Assembly (NCBI GenBank): GCA_910584725.1 | Contig: CAJUBE010000040.1 | Coordinates: 1-39,667 of the forward strand | DNA length: 39,667 bases | Source of the DNA: an uncultured Lachnospiraceae bacterium | GTDB lineage: Bacteria > Bacillota > Clostridia > Lachnospirales > Lachnospiraceae | Reading direction: 5' to 3' | Part shown: piece after piece, positions 1 to 6,387 of the stretch | Numbering within the stretch: the first letter of the stretch is position 1 | Layout of the letters: the number at the start of each line of letters is the position of its first letter | The notes under the pieces: model-generated | What the model was told of the DNA's origin: nothing | What the model saw: only the letters and a program-made list of their open reading frames with translations | The model's database searches: none | Made by a program: the position numbers and the translations under genes

Positions 1-1
1 A

Positions 2-385
2 TTTAATCTGCAGGAAAGTCGCAGTAGATGGGTACTTTATTTCGCCGCGTTACACAGAACCGCCCACTATAATCCGAGTCGCTACCGTGGGCTGAACCTG
101 CACGCCACCTTCACCAAGGGTACGATCGAGTTTAGGCTGTTTAATTCGACCACCCATGCAGGGGAGATCAAGGGGTACATCCAGTTTTGTCTGGCACTGA
201 GTCAGCAGGCTCTGAAGCAGTCAAAAGCCAGTTGCCGCAGGAGCGTCACAGACAATGAAAAGTATTGCATGAGATGCTGGCTGTTAAGGCTCGGTCTGAA
301 TGGCGATGAGTTCAAGACCTGCCGCCATCATATGACAAAAAATCTGACAGGTGATTCGGCTTGGAGGCACGGGCGGTGCGCTTAG
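2..385 (+). CDS. Putative amidoligase (Amidoligase_2 family), 3' end only
   Basis: The reading frame is open from the window edge to TAG at 383-385, giving 127 residues without a start codon, so this is the C-terminal part of a longer protein. Residues about 28-60 read RYRGLNLHATFTKGTIEFRLFN and continue with AGEIKGYIQF, which resembles the conserved C-terminal half of the Amidoligase_2 family (glutamine-synthetase/COOH-NH2 ligase-like fold). Such enzymes are predicted to join an amine to a carboxylate, using ATP, on peptide or protein substrates. They are common on phages and integrative elements and are often encoded beside a gamma-glutamylcyclotransferase, as is the case here 63 bases downstream. 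The tail after residue 60 is Cys/His/Arg rich and less recognisable. The exact substrate is unknown. Confidence 0.72.
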   Translation, partial: FNLQESRSRWVLYFAALHRTAHYNPSRYRGLNLHATFTKGTIEFRLFNSTTHAGEIKGYIQFCLALSQQALKQSKASCRRSVTDNEKYCMRCWLLRLGLNGDEFKTCRHHMTKNLTGDSAWRHGRCA

Positions 386-448
386 GCGCATCCCTCTGTC
401 GGGGGTAGGTTCAAACACCATTAATATCATAGAAGGAGGAGATAAGAT

Positions 449-1111
449 ATGGGAAAAAGCACACTTTACATCGCGTATGGCAGTAACCTTAATGTGGGGC
501 AGATGGCGCACCGCTGTCCCGATGCGGAGGCGGTCGGTACGGGCGTGATCCGTGATTACAGACTGGCGTTCAAGGCGTTGGGATCAAACGCCTTTGCCAC
601 TATTGAGCCATATGCGGGGGAGTCAGTCCCCGTGGCGGTCTGGCAGATCAGCAGGCGGGACGAGGCGGCACTCGACCGTTACGAGGGGTATCCCACGCAC
701 TATGGAAGGGAGTGGATGGAGGTCAGGATGGATGGTGATGCGGAGGAGACGGTTACGGGACTCGTGTATGTGATGAATCCGAGGGCAGTTCCCTGTCTCC
801 CGTCACAGGGGTATTTTGAGGCGGTGCAGTCTGGATACCATTTCTTCTATCTGGATGAGGCGAAACTGCGCGAGGCATGGCGGAGGGCGGCGGAGGCGGA
901 TGCCGCCATGCATAATCCGCTCAAATTTTACCGCAGGGAGCGGGGGCTGACACAGGCACAGCTTGCGGATGCGGCGGCAGTTTCCTTAAAGACCCTGCAG
1001 AAATACGAAAGCGGGGAGCGGAGCATCCAGAGGGCGCGTACCGATACCGTCCTGCGGATTGCGGGGGTACTGGAGGTTTCGCCCTATCTGCTTTCGGGAA
1101 ATCAGATCTGA
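449..1111 (+). CDS. Gamma-glutamylcyclotransferase-like protein fused to C-terminal XRE helix-turn-helix
   Basis: This 220-residue protein starts at ATG 449 behind a strong AGGAGGAG site (433-440). Residues 7-14 (YIAYGSNL) are the substrate-loop signature of the GGCT/AIG2-like fold, and the Glu in DRYEGYP (about residue 79) matches the family's catalytic acid. Residues about 155-218 (HNPLKFYRRERGLTQAQLAD, then VSLKTLQKYESGERSI) form a clear XRE-type DNA-binding domain. GGCT enzymes cleave gamma-glutamyl-amine bonds as 5-oxoproline, so it could undo or trim a product of the upstream amidoligase. The HTH suggests that it also regulates transcription, perhaps of its own operon. Which activity dominates is inference. 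A typical stand-alone GGCT is about 150 residues, so the HTH is an addition. Confidence 0.85.
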   Translation: MGKSTLYIAYGSNLNVGQMAHRCPDAEAVGTGVIRDYRLAFKALGSNAFATIEPYAGESVPVAVWQISRRDEAALDRYEGYPTHYGREWMEVRMDGDAEETVTGLVYVMNPRAVPCLPSQGYFEAVQSGYHFFYLDEAKLREAWRRAAEADAAMHNPLKFYRRERGLTQAQLADAAAVSLKTLQKYESGERSIQRARTDTVLRIAGVLEVSPYLLSGNQI

Positions 1112-1128
1112 TTCCGAAACTTCCAGAC

Positions 1129-1179
1129 AAAAAAGACACTGCTTTGTCACGTTTGGCGCGACAGGGCGGTGTCTTTTTT
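1129..1179 (+). terminator. Rho-independent terminator after the GGCT-XRE gene
   Basis: Arms AAAAGACACTGCTTTGTC and GACAGGGCGGTGTCTTTTTT pair with a few bulges around a short loop, and the 3' arm runs into a T tract. It lies 18 bases past the stop codon and closes the amidoligase/GGCT unit. Confidence 0.85.
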
Positions 1180-1633
1180 ACAACACGACGCTGTACAGAC
1201 GGGGCTGACATTCCACGATACGTTAAACAGGGACGGCGAAAAACACACCGTAAGCTTGATTGCTTTCTGGCTTTGCATACTTTTGTTGATTAAAAATCGG
1301 ATTGCTTTTGGAGGGCAAAAGAGAACAACAGCGCAGAGGATGCCTGAAAAAGCGCGGTTTTATGCGGCTTTCATGGAGGGGTAAAAAATCGGCAGGATCG
1401 GTTGGGATTGATTTTGGAATTTTGCGGGAGCAGTTTTTGCTGTCTGAGAGAGTGCAGAGAGTTTTGAGAGATAGAAGTGATGAAAGACAGACTTTGTTGT
1501 TCTAAAACACACTTTTTTGTCCCAATACGACATATTTTGTCTCGATCCGCCACTCGGCGGCGGCTGATTTCCTGCCTGTCAGCGGGATCGGCGCGTATAT
1601 TTTCCATCAAAAAATTTTGAGGAGGATTGGATT
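1180..1633. other. Gene-free stretch with two phased direct repeats
   Basis: No open frame here has a ribosome site and family features. Two direct repeats of the form TTTTGTCYCRAT lie at 1515-1526 and 1535-1546, exactly 20 bases apart (two helical turns). They are followed by the inverted repeat CCGCC-ACTC-GGCGG at 1547-1560. These could be protein-binding sites upstream of the resolvase-like gene at 1634. No confident sigma-70 promoter was seen. Confidence 0.4.
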
Positions 1634-2173
1634 ATGTCACAGACAAAAAACAAGGGGAAAAGCACAGCTTCAAGAGGCGGTCAGCGGGGCGGCAGTCAGC
1701 GGGGGACGCGGCAGGGCGCAAAAAAGTACGGGGTAATCTGCCGTAATGGGGAGTCGCACGTACTCAAAAAGATGGGGGTATCAGAGGATAATATCATTGG
1801 GGCAGGCGCACTGGGTGATTTGCTCAATCGTATGCTTGCGGGGGATACGCTTTGCGTTCCTACGGTATCGTCCTTTTCGGGCGGCGCATACGATCTTTTC
1901 TGCAAGCTCCAGTTTCTGGCGAGCCGTGGGATCGAGTTCCAGTCTGGAAATGAGTTTTATCTTAATTTTTCATCCATCAAGCCACTTTCCGTAGTGACCG
2001 TGGAAACGCTGAAGAATTTCGCGGCGCGTGAGGTAGAGTTCGTGCAGTGGGTGAAGAACAGCCAATTGCCCGATGCCGCCAAGGTTCCGCTGATCAACCG
2101 CGTGCAGGCTGAATCGCTCAAAGATCTTATGATCGTCTTTAACAATAACGGTATCCGTAAAAAGGGTAACTGA
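1634..2173 (+). CDS. Resolvase-like protein lacking catalytic residues
   Basis: This 179-residue protein starts at ATG 1634 behind GAGGAGG. The first 30 residues are Gly/Arg/Lys/Ser rich (GGQRGGSQRGTRQGAKK) and could bind nucleic acid. From KYGVICRNGES onward the sequence can be laid on the serine-recombinase catalytic domain encoded at 2498. GVSEDNIIGAG, then LLNRMLAGDTLCV and DLFCKLQFLASRGIEFQS, match the order LGVERIF, LEEMLSFVREGDVVVV and DLLEIVERLKEKGVSFES there, and KNFAAREVEFV falls where AMAQLEREYI lies. The nucleophilic Ser region (RVST in the active enzyme) is CRNG here. The SRIARN arginines are SSFSGG. It should therefore be unable to cut DNA and may act as a structural or regulatory partner. 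The likeness was judged by eye, so it could be coincidental fold similarity. Confidence 0.6.
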   Translation: MSQTKNKGKSTASRGGQRGGSQRGTRQGAKKYGVICRNGESHVLKKMGVSEDNIIGAGALGDLLNRMLAGDTLCVPTVSSFSGGAYDLFCKLQFLASRGIEFQSGNEFYLNFSSIKPLSVVTVETLKNFAAREVEFVQWVKNSQLPDAAKVPLINRVQAESLKDLMIVFNNNGIRKKGN

Positions 2174-2199
2174 GGTTAGATCCATTTCTGAGGTCGGGA

Positions 2200-2258
2200 G
2201 CATCCGTACCGTCCCCATACGTCCATTTAGCGGCGGGGGAGGCAGTACGGGTGCTTTT
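2200..2258 (+). terminator. Terminator after the resolvase-like gene
   Basis: GCATCCGTAC and GTACGGGTGC pair (one G-T wobble), followed by TTTTT. The 34-base loop has its own C-rich/G-rich pairing. Confidence 0.6.
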
Positions 2259-2278
2259 TCCATTTCTGGGGCGTGTAC

Positions 2279-2295
2279 GGGCGCGACACGCGCCC
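2279..2295. repeat. Perfect GC-rich inverted repeat
   Basis: GGGCGCG-ACA-CGCGCCC lies in the gene-free region between the resolvase-like gene and the resolvase. No T tract follows, so it is not a terminator. It could be part of a recombination site or an RNA hairpin. Confidence 0.5.
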
Positions 2296-2462
2296 ACGTT
2301 CCGCTTCTCTGGGGTATCCCCATGTGGCATGGTTTCCTGCCGCCGTTTTCCCTGCCACTGAGATCGGTTTCTTTATTCTGGGATGTTCCATCGGGATGGG
2401 CAGGTCTATTGGCACACTTTGGATGCCGCCCTAACCTTTGCGTAGCGTAAATTTGGGTGATC

Positions 2463-2482
2463 CTGCGGATCAGCATCCGCAG
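2463..2482. promoter_or_regulatory. Inverted repeat just upstream of the resolvase ribosome site
   Basis: CTGCGGAT-CAGC-ATCCGCAG is a perfect 8-base inverted repeat with a 4-base centre. It ends four bases before the AGGAGG ribosome site of the resolvase at 2498. It could be an operator, a recombinase binding site, or a hairpin that controls translation. Confidence 0.5.
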
Positions 2483-2497
2483 AGGCAGGAGGTTACC

Positions 2498-3094
2498 ATG
2501 AAAGTCGGATATGTCAGAGTCAGCACAGAAGAACAGAATACCGCCAGACAGGAGGCGCATATGGAAGAGTTGGGAGTGGAGAGGATTTTTCTGGAAAAAG
2601 TGTCTGGTAAGGCACAGCGCGGCAGGGATCAGCTTGAGGAGATGCTTTCATTTGTCCGTGAGGGGGATGTGGTTGTGGTGGAGTCCATCTCGCGCATTGC
2701 GCGTAACACGAAGGATTTGTTGGAGATCGTGGAGCGGCTGAAGGAGAAGGGCGTTTCGTTTGAGTCCCGTAAAGAGCAGATCGATACAGACACACCGTCT
2801 GGACAGTTCATGCTCATCGTATTTGGCGCAATGGCACAGTTGGAGCGCGAGTACATCCTTGACCGTCAACGAGAAGGGATCGAAATCGCAAGGCAGAACG
2901 GAAAATACAAAGGACGCAAGCCGATCGCCGTGGATCGGGAAAAATTTCAAGATGTGTACCGAAGATGGAAAGCGGGGGAGATTAAGGGAGTGGCGGCAAT
3001 GCGGGAGTTAAATATGAGACCGTCCACCTTTTATCGGCGGGTGAGGGAGTATGAGGCGGACAAAGCCTGCGGGCAGGGCGGCGGAGTCGGTTAA
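2498..3094 (+). CDS. Serine recombinase (resolvase/invertase family)
   Basis: This 198-residue protein starts at ATG 2498, chosen because GGCAGGAGG sits just before it and the catalytic domain begins immediately (MKVGYVRVSTEEQNTARQ). Ser9 is the predicted nucleophile. SISRIARNTKDL carries the conserved active-site arginine region, and GQFMLIVFGAMAQLERE is the usual dimer-helix segment. After GKYKGRKP, the C-terminal 50 residues form a Hin-type helix-turn-helix (VAAMRELNMRPSTFYRRV). Length and domain order fit the small resolvase/invertase group, which catalyses site-specific inversion or resolution. It probably acts on the element that carries it. An upstream in-frame ATG at 2438 has no ribosome site and is not used. 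Confidence 0.93.
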   Translation: MKVGYVRVSTEEQNTARQEAHMEELGVERIFLEKVSGKAQRGRDQLEEMLSFVREGDVVVVESISRIARNTKDLLEIVERLKEKGVSFESRKEQIDTDTPSGQFMLIVFGAMAQLEREYILDRQREGIEIARQNGKYKGRKPIAVDREKFQDVYRRWKAGEIKGVAAMRELNMRPSTFYRRVREYEADKACGQGGGVG

Positions 3095-3097
3095 AAA

Positions 3098-3148
3098 GAC
3101 AGCGAAAACAGGCGGGGATTGCCTGCTGTTGTTTTTTCGCTTGTCATG
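3098..3148 (+). terminator. Terminator after the resolvase
   Basis: GACAGCGAAAACAGGC and GCCTGCTGTTGTTTTTTCGC pair imperfectly around a short loop with a T-rich 3' side, directly after the stop codon. Confidence 0.65.
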
Positions 3149-3565
3149 GGTAGGCGGGTATGCTAAAATGTGTCTTGAGAAATCAATGGACGGAATACGG
3201 TGTACCACCCCAGAGAGTTGGCGCTCTCTGGGGCAAGGGATGGTATCTAGGCTACCACACGATGCAGAACGAGTCTGCGATACACGCAAGATTTATTATA
3301 CGGTAATTGGGTGTAAAAAACAATGCCTTTTGCGTGTGGTCAGGCTCAGTCTGCGCCTCATAATATACACGGGGTGTAAGTGTGGACGCATACTTTACAC
3401 CTCGTTCGTGGTTTCTCACATGGGTATCGGAAGCGGCGGAGCAGTCTGCCGCCGCTGATGATACTCGTTGTGAGAGATCGGAGTTTGAAAGAACTACGAT
3501 TAGTTGTCGCGCTGTCGTAGTTTTTTTTGTTGCTTCGGAAAGTACACCAGAGAAGGAGGAATGGC
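3149..3565. other. Structured gene-free leader region before the acidic protein gene
   Basis: No supported gene. It contains a perfect 10-base inverted repeat CCCCAGAGAG...CTCTCTGGGG (3208-3233), repeated GGTGTAA elements at about 3309 and 3372 with an inverted TTTACACC near 3393, and a terminator-like hairpin (3492-3528). So much pairing in about 400 bases suggests an untranslated regulatory RNA or recombination sites rather than protein coding. Confidence 0.45.
3492..3528 (+). terminator. Terminator-like hairpin 38 bases upstream of a start codon
   Basis: AACTACGA...TCGTAGTT is followed by a run of T (3521-3528). It ends about 38 bases before the ATG at 3566. It may end an upstream transcript or act as an attenuator of the 3566-5826 operon. 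Confidence 0.7.
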
Positions 3566-4183
3566 ATGGAAACAACCAGTAAGATGAAAAGCGGCGATCT
3601 GTATGGACTCATCCAGAGCGTTGCGAAAGCTGTTACCCAAAATCTGCCCGATATCATTGAACCGCTTCCCGTGTGTGGGCAATCGCTTAGCAGGGCATTG
3701 ACTGCGGTCAGAAAGGGGATCGAAGATTATCACAACCAGAAGATAACCCTTGAGGAGTATGGCAGGATCAGAACCGAATTGGACGATGCCGTCGAAAAAG
3801 AGGCGGCACAGGCGGAACCGCCAGTCTTTATGGATTGCGTGATATTCCGCTGTAGATCGGGGTACACCCTCTCGGAAGAACAGCAGGGTATGCTTGCGGA
3901 TGTCTTTGCAGGCGGGGAGGATGAGACGGGAGCCGTTGCCAGTTTTATCAATACCTATATGGGCGGCATAATCTATGAAGGCGAAGACTATTTCATCGGG
4001 GATGATTATGTCAGTCTCAATTTTTTGGAGTATGACGAATATCCTTATGACGGGGATGTGCTGGATCGGCTTCGGAAAGTCCTTAACGGGATCGTTGGAT
4101 GTGAAGCGTTCCAGTATTTTGTGGCAGACGGGCATGATGAATCCCACGAGGATTACGAAAATGAGGAGGATACGATAGGATGA
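3566..4183 (+). CDS. Acidic protein of unknown function
   Basis: This 205-residue protein starts at ATG 3566, six bases after AAGGAGGA. No family was recognised. It has no signal peptide or membrane segment. Residues about 10-80 look helical (LIQSVAKAVTQNLPDIIEPL, then LTAVRKGIEDYHNQ). The C-terminal third is very acidic (YDEYPYDGDVLDRL, ending HEDYENEEDTIG). Its TGA overlaps the ATG of the lipoprotein gene (ATGA at 4180-4183), so the two are translationally coupled and probably act together. Cytoplasmic location is inferred from composition. Confidence 0.7.
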   Translation: METTSKMKSGDLYGLIQSVAKAVTQNLPDIIEPLPVCGQSLSRALTAVRKGIEDYHNQKITLEEYGRIRTELDDAVEKEAAQAEPPVFMDCVIFRCRSGYTLSEEQQGMLADVFAGGEDETGAVASFINTYMGGIIYEGEDYFIGDDYVSLNFLEYDEYPYDGDVLDRLRKVLNGIVGCEAFQYFVADGHDESHEDYENEEDTIG

Positions 4184-5826
4184 AAAGGAAAGTTTTAACT
4201 TATGTACTTGCGGCGGCAATGTCCGCATCCCTGCTCGCAGGGTGCGGAGCAAAGGCAGAGCCTGTGATCAGCGAGAGCGTGGAGGGAAACGAGGAGACCT
4301 CGGAAAGCACAGAGGCAGAATGTGCGCATGAGTGGGTAGACGCCACCTGCAAAGAACCGAAGCATTGCAGTAAATGTGGAGAGACAGAGGGGACAACATT
4401 AGATCATGTCTGGGCGGAGGCGACCTTCGCGGCTCCCAAGACCTGCACCCTGTGTGGGGAGACAGAGGGGGAGCGGACGCAGTCATATTTTGAGGAGCAT
4501 GGGGTGGAGGTGCCAGACGCGCCTGTGTCGTGTACGGTGGATGCTGTGATTTATAATCCAGATAATCCCGAAAAGTTCCAGAGGGTGGTAGATTGCGTAT
4601 GGGAGCAGACTGATTGTTATACGGAGCCTGCTGATGAGGATGGCTATCAGCTGGTCCATCTGGAAATGGTCAACACAACACAGCTTTATTATGATGCGGC
4701 AGAGGGTGGAGACTATTATAGGAATTGGTTGAGTTTGGCGGTATATGATTGGTATACTGGGCGGATGCTCCCGGCTCGTAATATGAAAGATGATGATGCC
4801 TCTGAGTATATTATTTCACTGGAGATAGGTGGAGACAGTTATGATGTTTCATATACAAAGGATCTGCAGTGGGAACAGGATGACTGGGTGCATGATGATG
4901 CAGGAAATGGTTCATCAAATCTGAAAGGCATTTCCAGTTATGTGTTTAAAGTGCCAGAGGGTTATGATGGATTGGTGTTTGCTGCTATTCCAAAGAGGGA
5001 ATATACAGAAGATAGTGAGGATACAGAGACGGTTAGTGGTGTAGAAGAAGCGGAATATGCCCCTATGGATGAAAATGATGAGTATTATGTCGAGGGCATT
5101 AAATATTTCCGCATCAATCGAAGCGAGGACTCCGCTATCATGACTGGCGCAAACGCCGCATCCAGCGCGTCATCGGGCAGTACCTCGGACGGCGCGGTGG
5201 TCGATGACAGCCGTGCGCAGGGTAGTATCGGGGAGTCGGGACTGCCGTATTATAAGGTTGGGTTTTCTCCGAAGGACTTTACGATCGGCGAGTTGAGTAT
5301 TTACGATGGGAAGACTGTGGACGAAATGTATGAGGCGGTAGATCTGCCAGATCAAAAAGGATTTAGCGGCAGTGAGGGGGCGTGGTATAAAGAGAATAAC
5401 GAGGAAAATAAAGAAGTGCGAGTTTGGGTACATGCGTCAGAACGTAACGTGGCGTTGGCATATTATTCAAATGATGTAAGAGAGGCGAAGATCTTTTTCT
5501 GCACTACCGATGGACAGACCATAGCAGAGGCGAATGTTGTACAGAGTCCGATTGTTCCGGGGAAAGTCACTTTTGCAGAAGCAGTAGACGCGTTGGGGAT
5601 TCGGGATATCGTTACGGCGATGGGCATACAGGGAGATGCGTTTGAAGATGCTTTTCTTGAATTTGAGTCGCAATTTGGTGAAAACAGTGAATGCCATATT
5701 ATATGGCATGATGATGTCCACAACCTTGTGATGGACTGGATTGATAGAGATGGAAGAGAAGTTAAGCTTACGCTGATAGGAACAGACGATATGGTAGACA
5801 GTATGATTATTTCGATAGAAAACTGA
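4180..5826 (+). CDS. Lipoprotein with cysteine-pair repeats
   Basis: This 548-residue protein begins with a lipoprotein signal (MKRKVLTYVLAAAMSASLLAGCG), with the lipobox LLAGC giving Cys22 as the lipidated residue, so it should be anchored outside the cytoplasmic membrane. Residues about 48-100 hold a duplicated motif with paired cysteines (HEWVDATCKEPKHCSKCGET, then HVWAEATFAAPKTCTLCGET), a pattern frequent in Lachnospiraceae surface lipoproteins. Next comes a beta-rich segment (about 110-285) that may be a DUF4352-like Ig domain, then a Ser/Ala/Gly/Asp linker (about 325-350) and a C-terminal domain of about 190 residues with no recognised family. It is coupled to the acidic protein gene by a 4-base overlap. 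Function is unknown, and substrate binding or envelope sensing are guesses. Confidence 0.85.
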   Translation: MKRKVLTYVLAAAMSASLLAGCGAKAEPVISESVEGNEETSESTEAECAHEWVDATCKEPKHCSKCGETEGTTLDHVWAEATFAAPKTCTLCGETEGERTQSYFEEHGVEVPDAPVSCTVDAVIYNPDNPEKFQRVVDCVWEQTDCYTEPADEDGYQLVHLEMVNTTQLYYDAAEGGDYYRNWLSLAVYDWYTGRMLPARNMKDDDASEYIISLEIGGDSYDVSYTKDLQWEQDDWVHDDAGNGSSNLKGISSYVFKVPEGYDGLVFAAIPKREYTEDSEDTETVSGVEEAEYAPMDENDEYYVEGIKYFRINRSEDSAIMTGANAASSASSGSTSDGAVVDDSRAQGSIGESGLPYYKVGFSPKDFTIGELSIYDGKTVDEMYEAVDLPDQKGFSGSEGAWYKENNEENKEVRVWVHASERNVALAYYSNDVREAKIFFCTTDGQTIAEANVVQSPIVPGKVTFAEAVDALGIRDIVTAMGIQGDAFEDAFLEFESQFGENSECHIIWHDDVHNLVMDWIDRDGREVKLTLIGTDDMVDSMIISIEN

Positions 5827-5845
5827 CTAAAACAAGACAAAGTAT

Positions 5846-5874
5846 TTGCTGAATCCTGCGTGATGTGGTAAGAT
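5846..5874 (+). promoter_or_regulatory. Promoter of the holin-like toxin
   Basis: TTGCTG, a 17-base spacer, then TAAGAT. The predicted RNA start is near 5881, leaving a leader of about 64 bases before the toxin ATG. Confidence 0.6.
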
Positions 5875-5911
5875 TGGGGTACGGGAACAACCGTGTCACT
5901 GCAAGGCGTTG

Positions 5912-5937
5912 ACCTCCTATTACATATGATGGGAGGT
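5912..5937 (+). promoter_or_regulatory. Hairpin sequestering the toxin ribosome binding site
   Basis: ACCTCC (5912-5917) is the exact complement of GGAGGT (5932-5937), the ribosome site of the toxin gene. Its folding would hide the site, as the upstream helix does in Fst-type toxin mRNAs. Confidence 0.6.
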
Positions 5938-5944
5938 GGTGCGG

Positions 5945-6028
5945 ATGAAATATGATTTCAAAGATCTGATGTCTTTCGGAATGTTCATTCTCGCATTGCT
6001 GACCTTGATCGTTTTGATTAGTCAGTAG
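5945..6028 (+). CDS. Small holin-like type I toxin (27 residues)
   Basis: ATG 5945 to TAG 6026-6028 encodes MKYDFKDLMSFGMFILALLT followed by LIVLISQ: a short polar N-terminus and one hydrophobic segment of about 18 residues. The pattern FGMFILALLTLI is that of the putative holin-like toxin (Hol-Tox) family of Firmicutes membrane toxins, although the usual charged C-terminus is missing. The start is preceded by GGGAGGTGG. The gene has its own promoter (5846-5874), a ribosome-site hairpin (5912-5937) and a bidirectional terminator (6045-6104). A convergent antisense RNA promoter lies at 6150-6178, which is the arrangement of the par/fst type I toxin-antitoxin loci. Overproduction would be expected to damage the membrane. 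Toxicity is inferred. Confidence 0.7.
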   Translation: MKYDFKDLMSFGMFILALLTLIVLISQ

Positions 6029-6044
6029 CGTTTTTCTAACTTTT

Positions 6045-6104
6045 AGATAGAAAAACCACCCTTGTAAACTTTGGCGAGTCGAAAGGGTGGAGTTTCTATC
6101 TTTT
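6045..6104. terminator. Bidirectional terminator shared by toxin mRNA and antisense RNA
   Basis: The core arms CCACCCTT (6056-6063) and AAGGGTGG (6083-6090) are extended by AGATAGAAA and TTTCTATCT. Reading rightward a TTTT tract follows (6101-6104). Reading leftward the core hairpin is followed by TTTTT (complement of 6051-6055). It can therefore stop transcripts from both sides. Confidence 0.8.
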
Positions 6105-6143
6105 CCTCTGGTCAACCCCTTGTGGGAGGTTGTTCCTTTTTAT
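6051..6143 (-). ncRNA. Predicted antisense antitoxin RNA of the type I locus
   Basis: A minus-strand promoter (TTGCAT at 6178-6173, 17-base spacer, TATATT at 6155-6150) would start an RNA near 6143 that runs leftward to the shared terminator, about 93 bases long. Its 5' part carries ACCTCCCA, complementary to the TGGGAGGT around the toxin ribosome site. This arises because GGGAGGTKGT occurs as a direct repeat at 5931-5940 and 6124-6133. It could therefore pair both with the toxin mRNA 3' end and with the ribosome site, as RNAII of par does. Boundaries are predicted and no expression data exist. Confidence 0.6.
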
Positions 6144-6149
6144 GCCTAT

Positions 6150-6178
6150 AATATATCATATCTGGCTATTTTATGCAA
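6150..6178 (-). promoter_or_regulatory. Antitoxin RNA promoter
   Basis: On the minus strand TTGCAT and TATATT are separated by 17 bases. The same sequence, with scattered changes, recurs at 6657-6685. Confidence 0.6.
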
Positions 6179-6302
6179 GTGAGTTGAAAAAAACGAAATA
6201 CAATCAAGTTTTTTACAATATATGACATCGGTTTTGAATCCAAATTGAAGACAGAGGCGTGACGATGTGCTGAACCTCCCTTCTTTACTGGATTTTTATT
6301 TT

Positions 6303-6330
6303 GCGAGAGCGGTTCAAGTCCCCCTCTCGC
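6303..6330 (+). other. tRNA 3'-end-like hairpin, possible attachment-site remnant
   Basis: GCGAGAG (6303-6309) pairs perfectly with CTCTCGC (6324-6330). Between them lies GGTTCAAGTCC, the conserved T-loop sequence of tRNAs. The rest of a tRNA (D arm, anticodon arm, CCA) is absent. Integrative elements often recombine in the T-arm/acceptor part of tRNA genes and leave such pieces, so this may be an att site closing the accessory region to its left. A coincidental hairpin cannot be excluded. Confidence 0.4.
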
Positions 6331-6346
6331 TATTACCTTTAAGAGT

Positions 6347-6387
6347 GCGGAAAGCCTTGATTTTACTGGCTTTCCGCTTTCTTTTTG
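6347..6387 (+). terminator. Strong rho-independent terminator
   Basis: GCGGAAAGCC and GGCTTTCCGC form a perfect 10-base stem with an 11-base loop, followed by TTTCTTTTT. Confidence 0.85.

Noticed and set aside
2438..2497. Longer N-terminus for the resolvase from ATG 2438
   Set aside because: No ribosome site; the extension is not part of the recombinase domain and spans the inverted repeat and the real ribosome site.
3051..3458. Plus-strand frame of 135 residues after the resolvase
   Set aside because: It starts inside the resolvase gene, runs through its terminator and several hairpins, and has no family likeness or ribosome site.
6303..6330. A complete tRNA gene
   Set aside because: Only a T-loop and acceptor-like stem are present; D arm, anticodon arm and CCA are missing.
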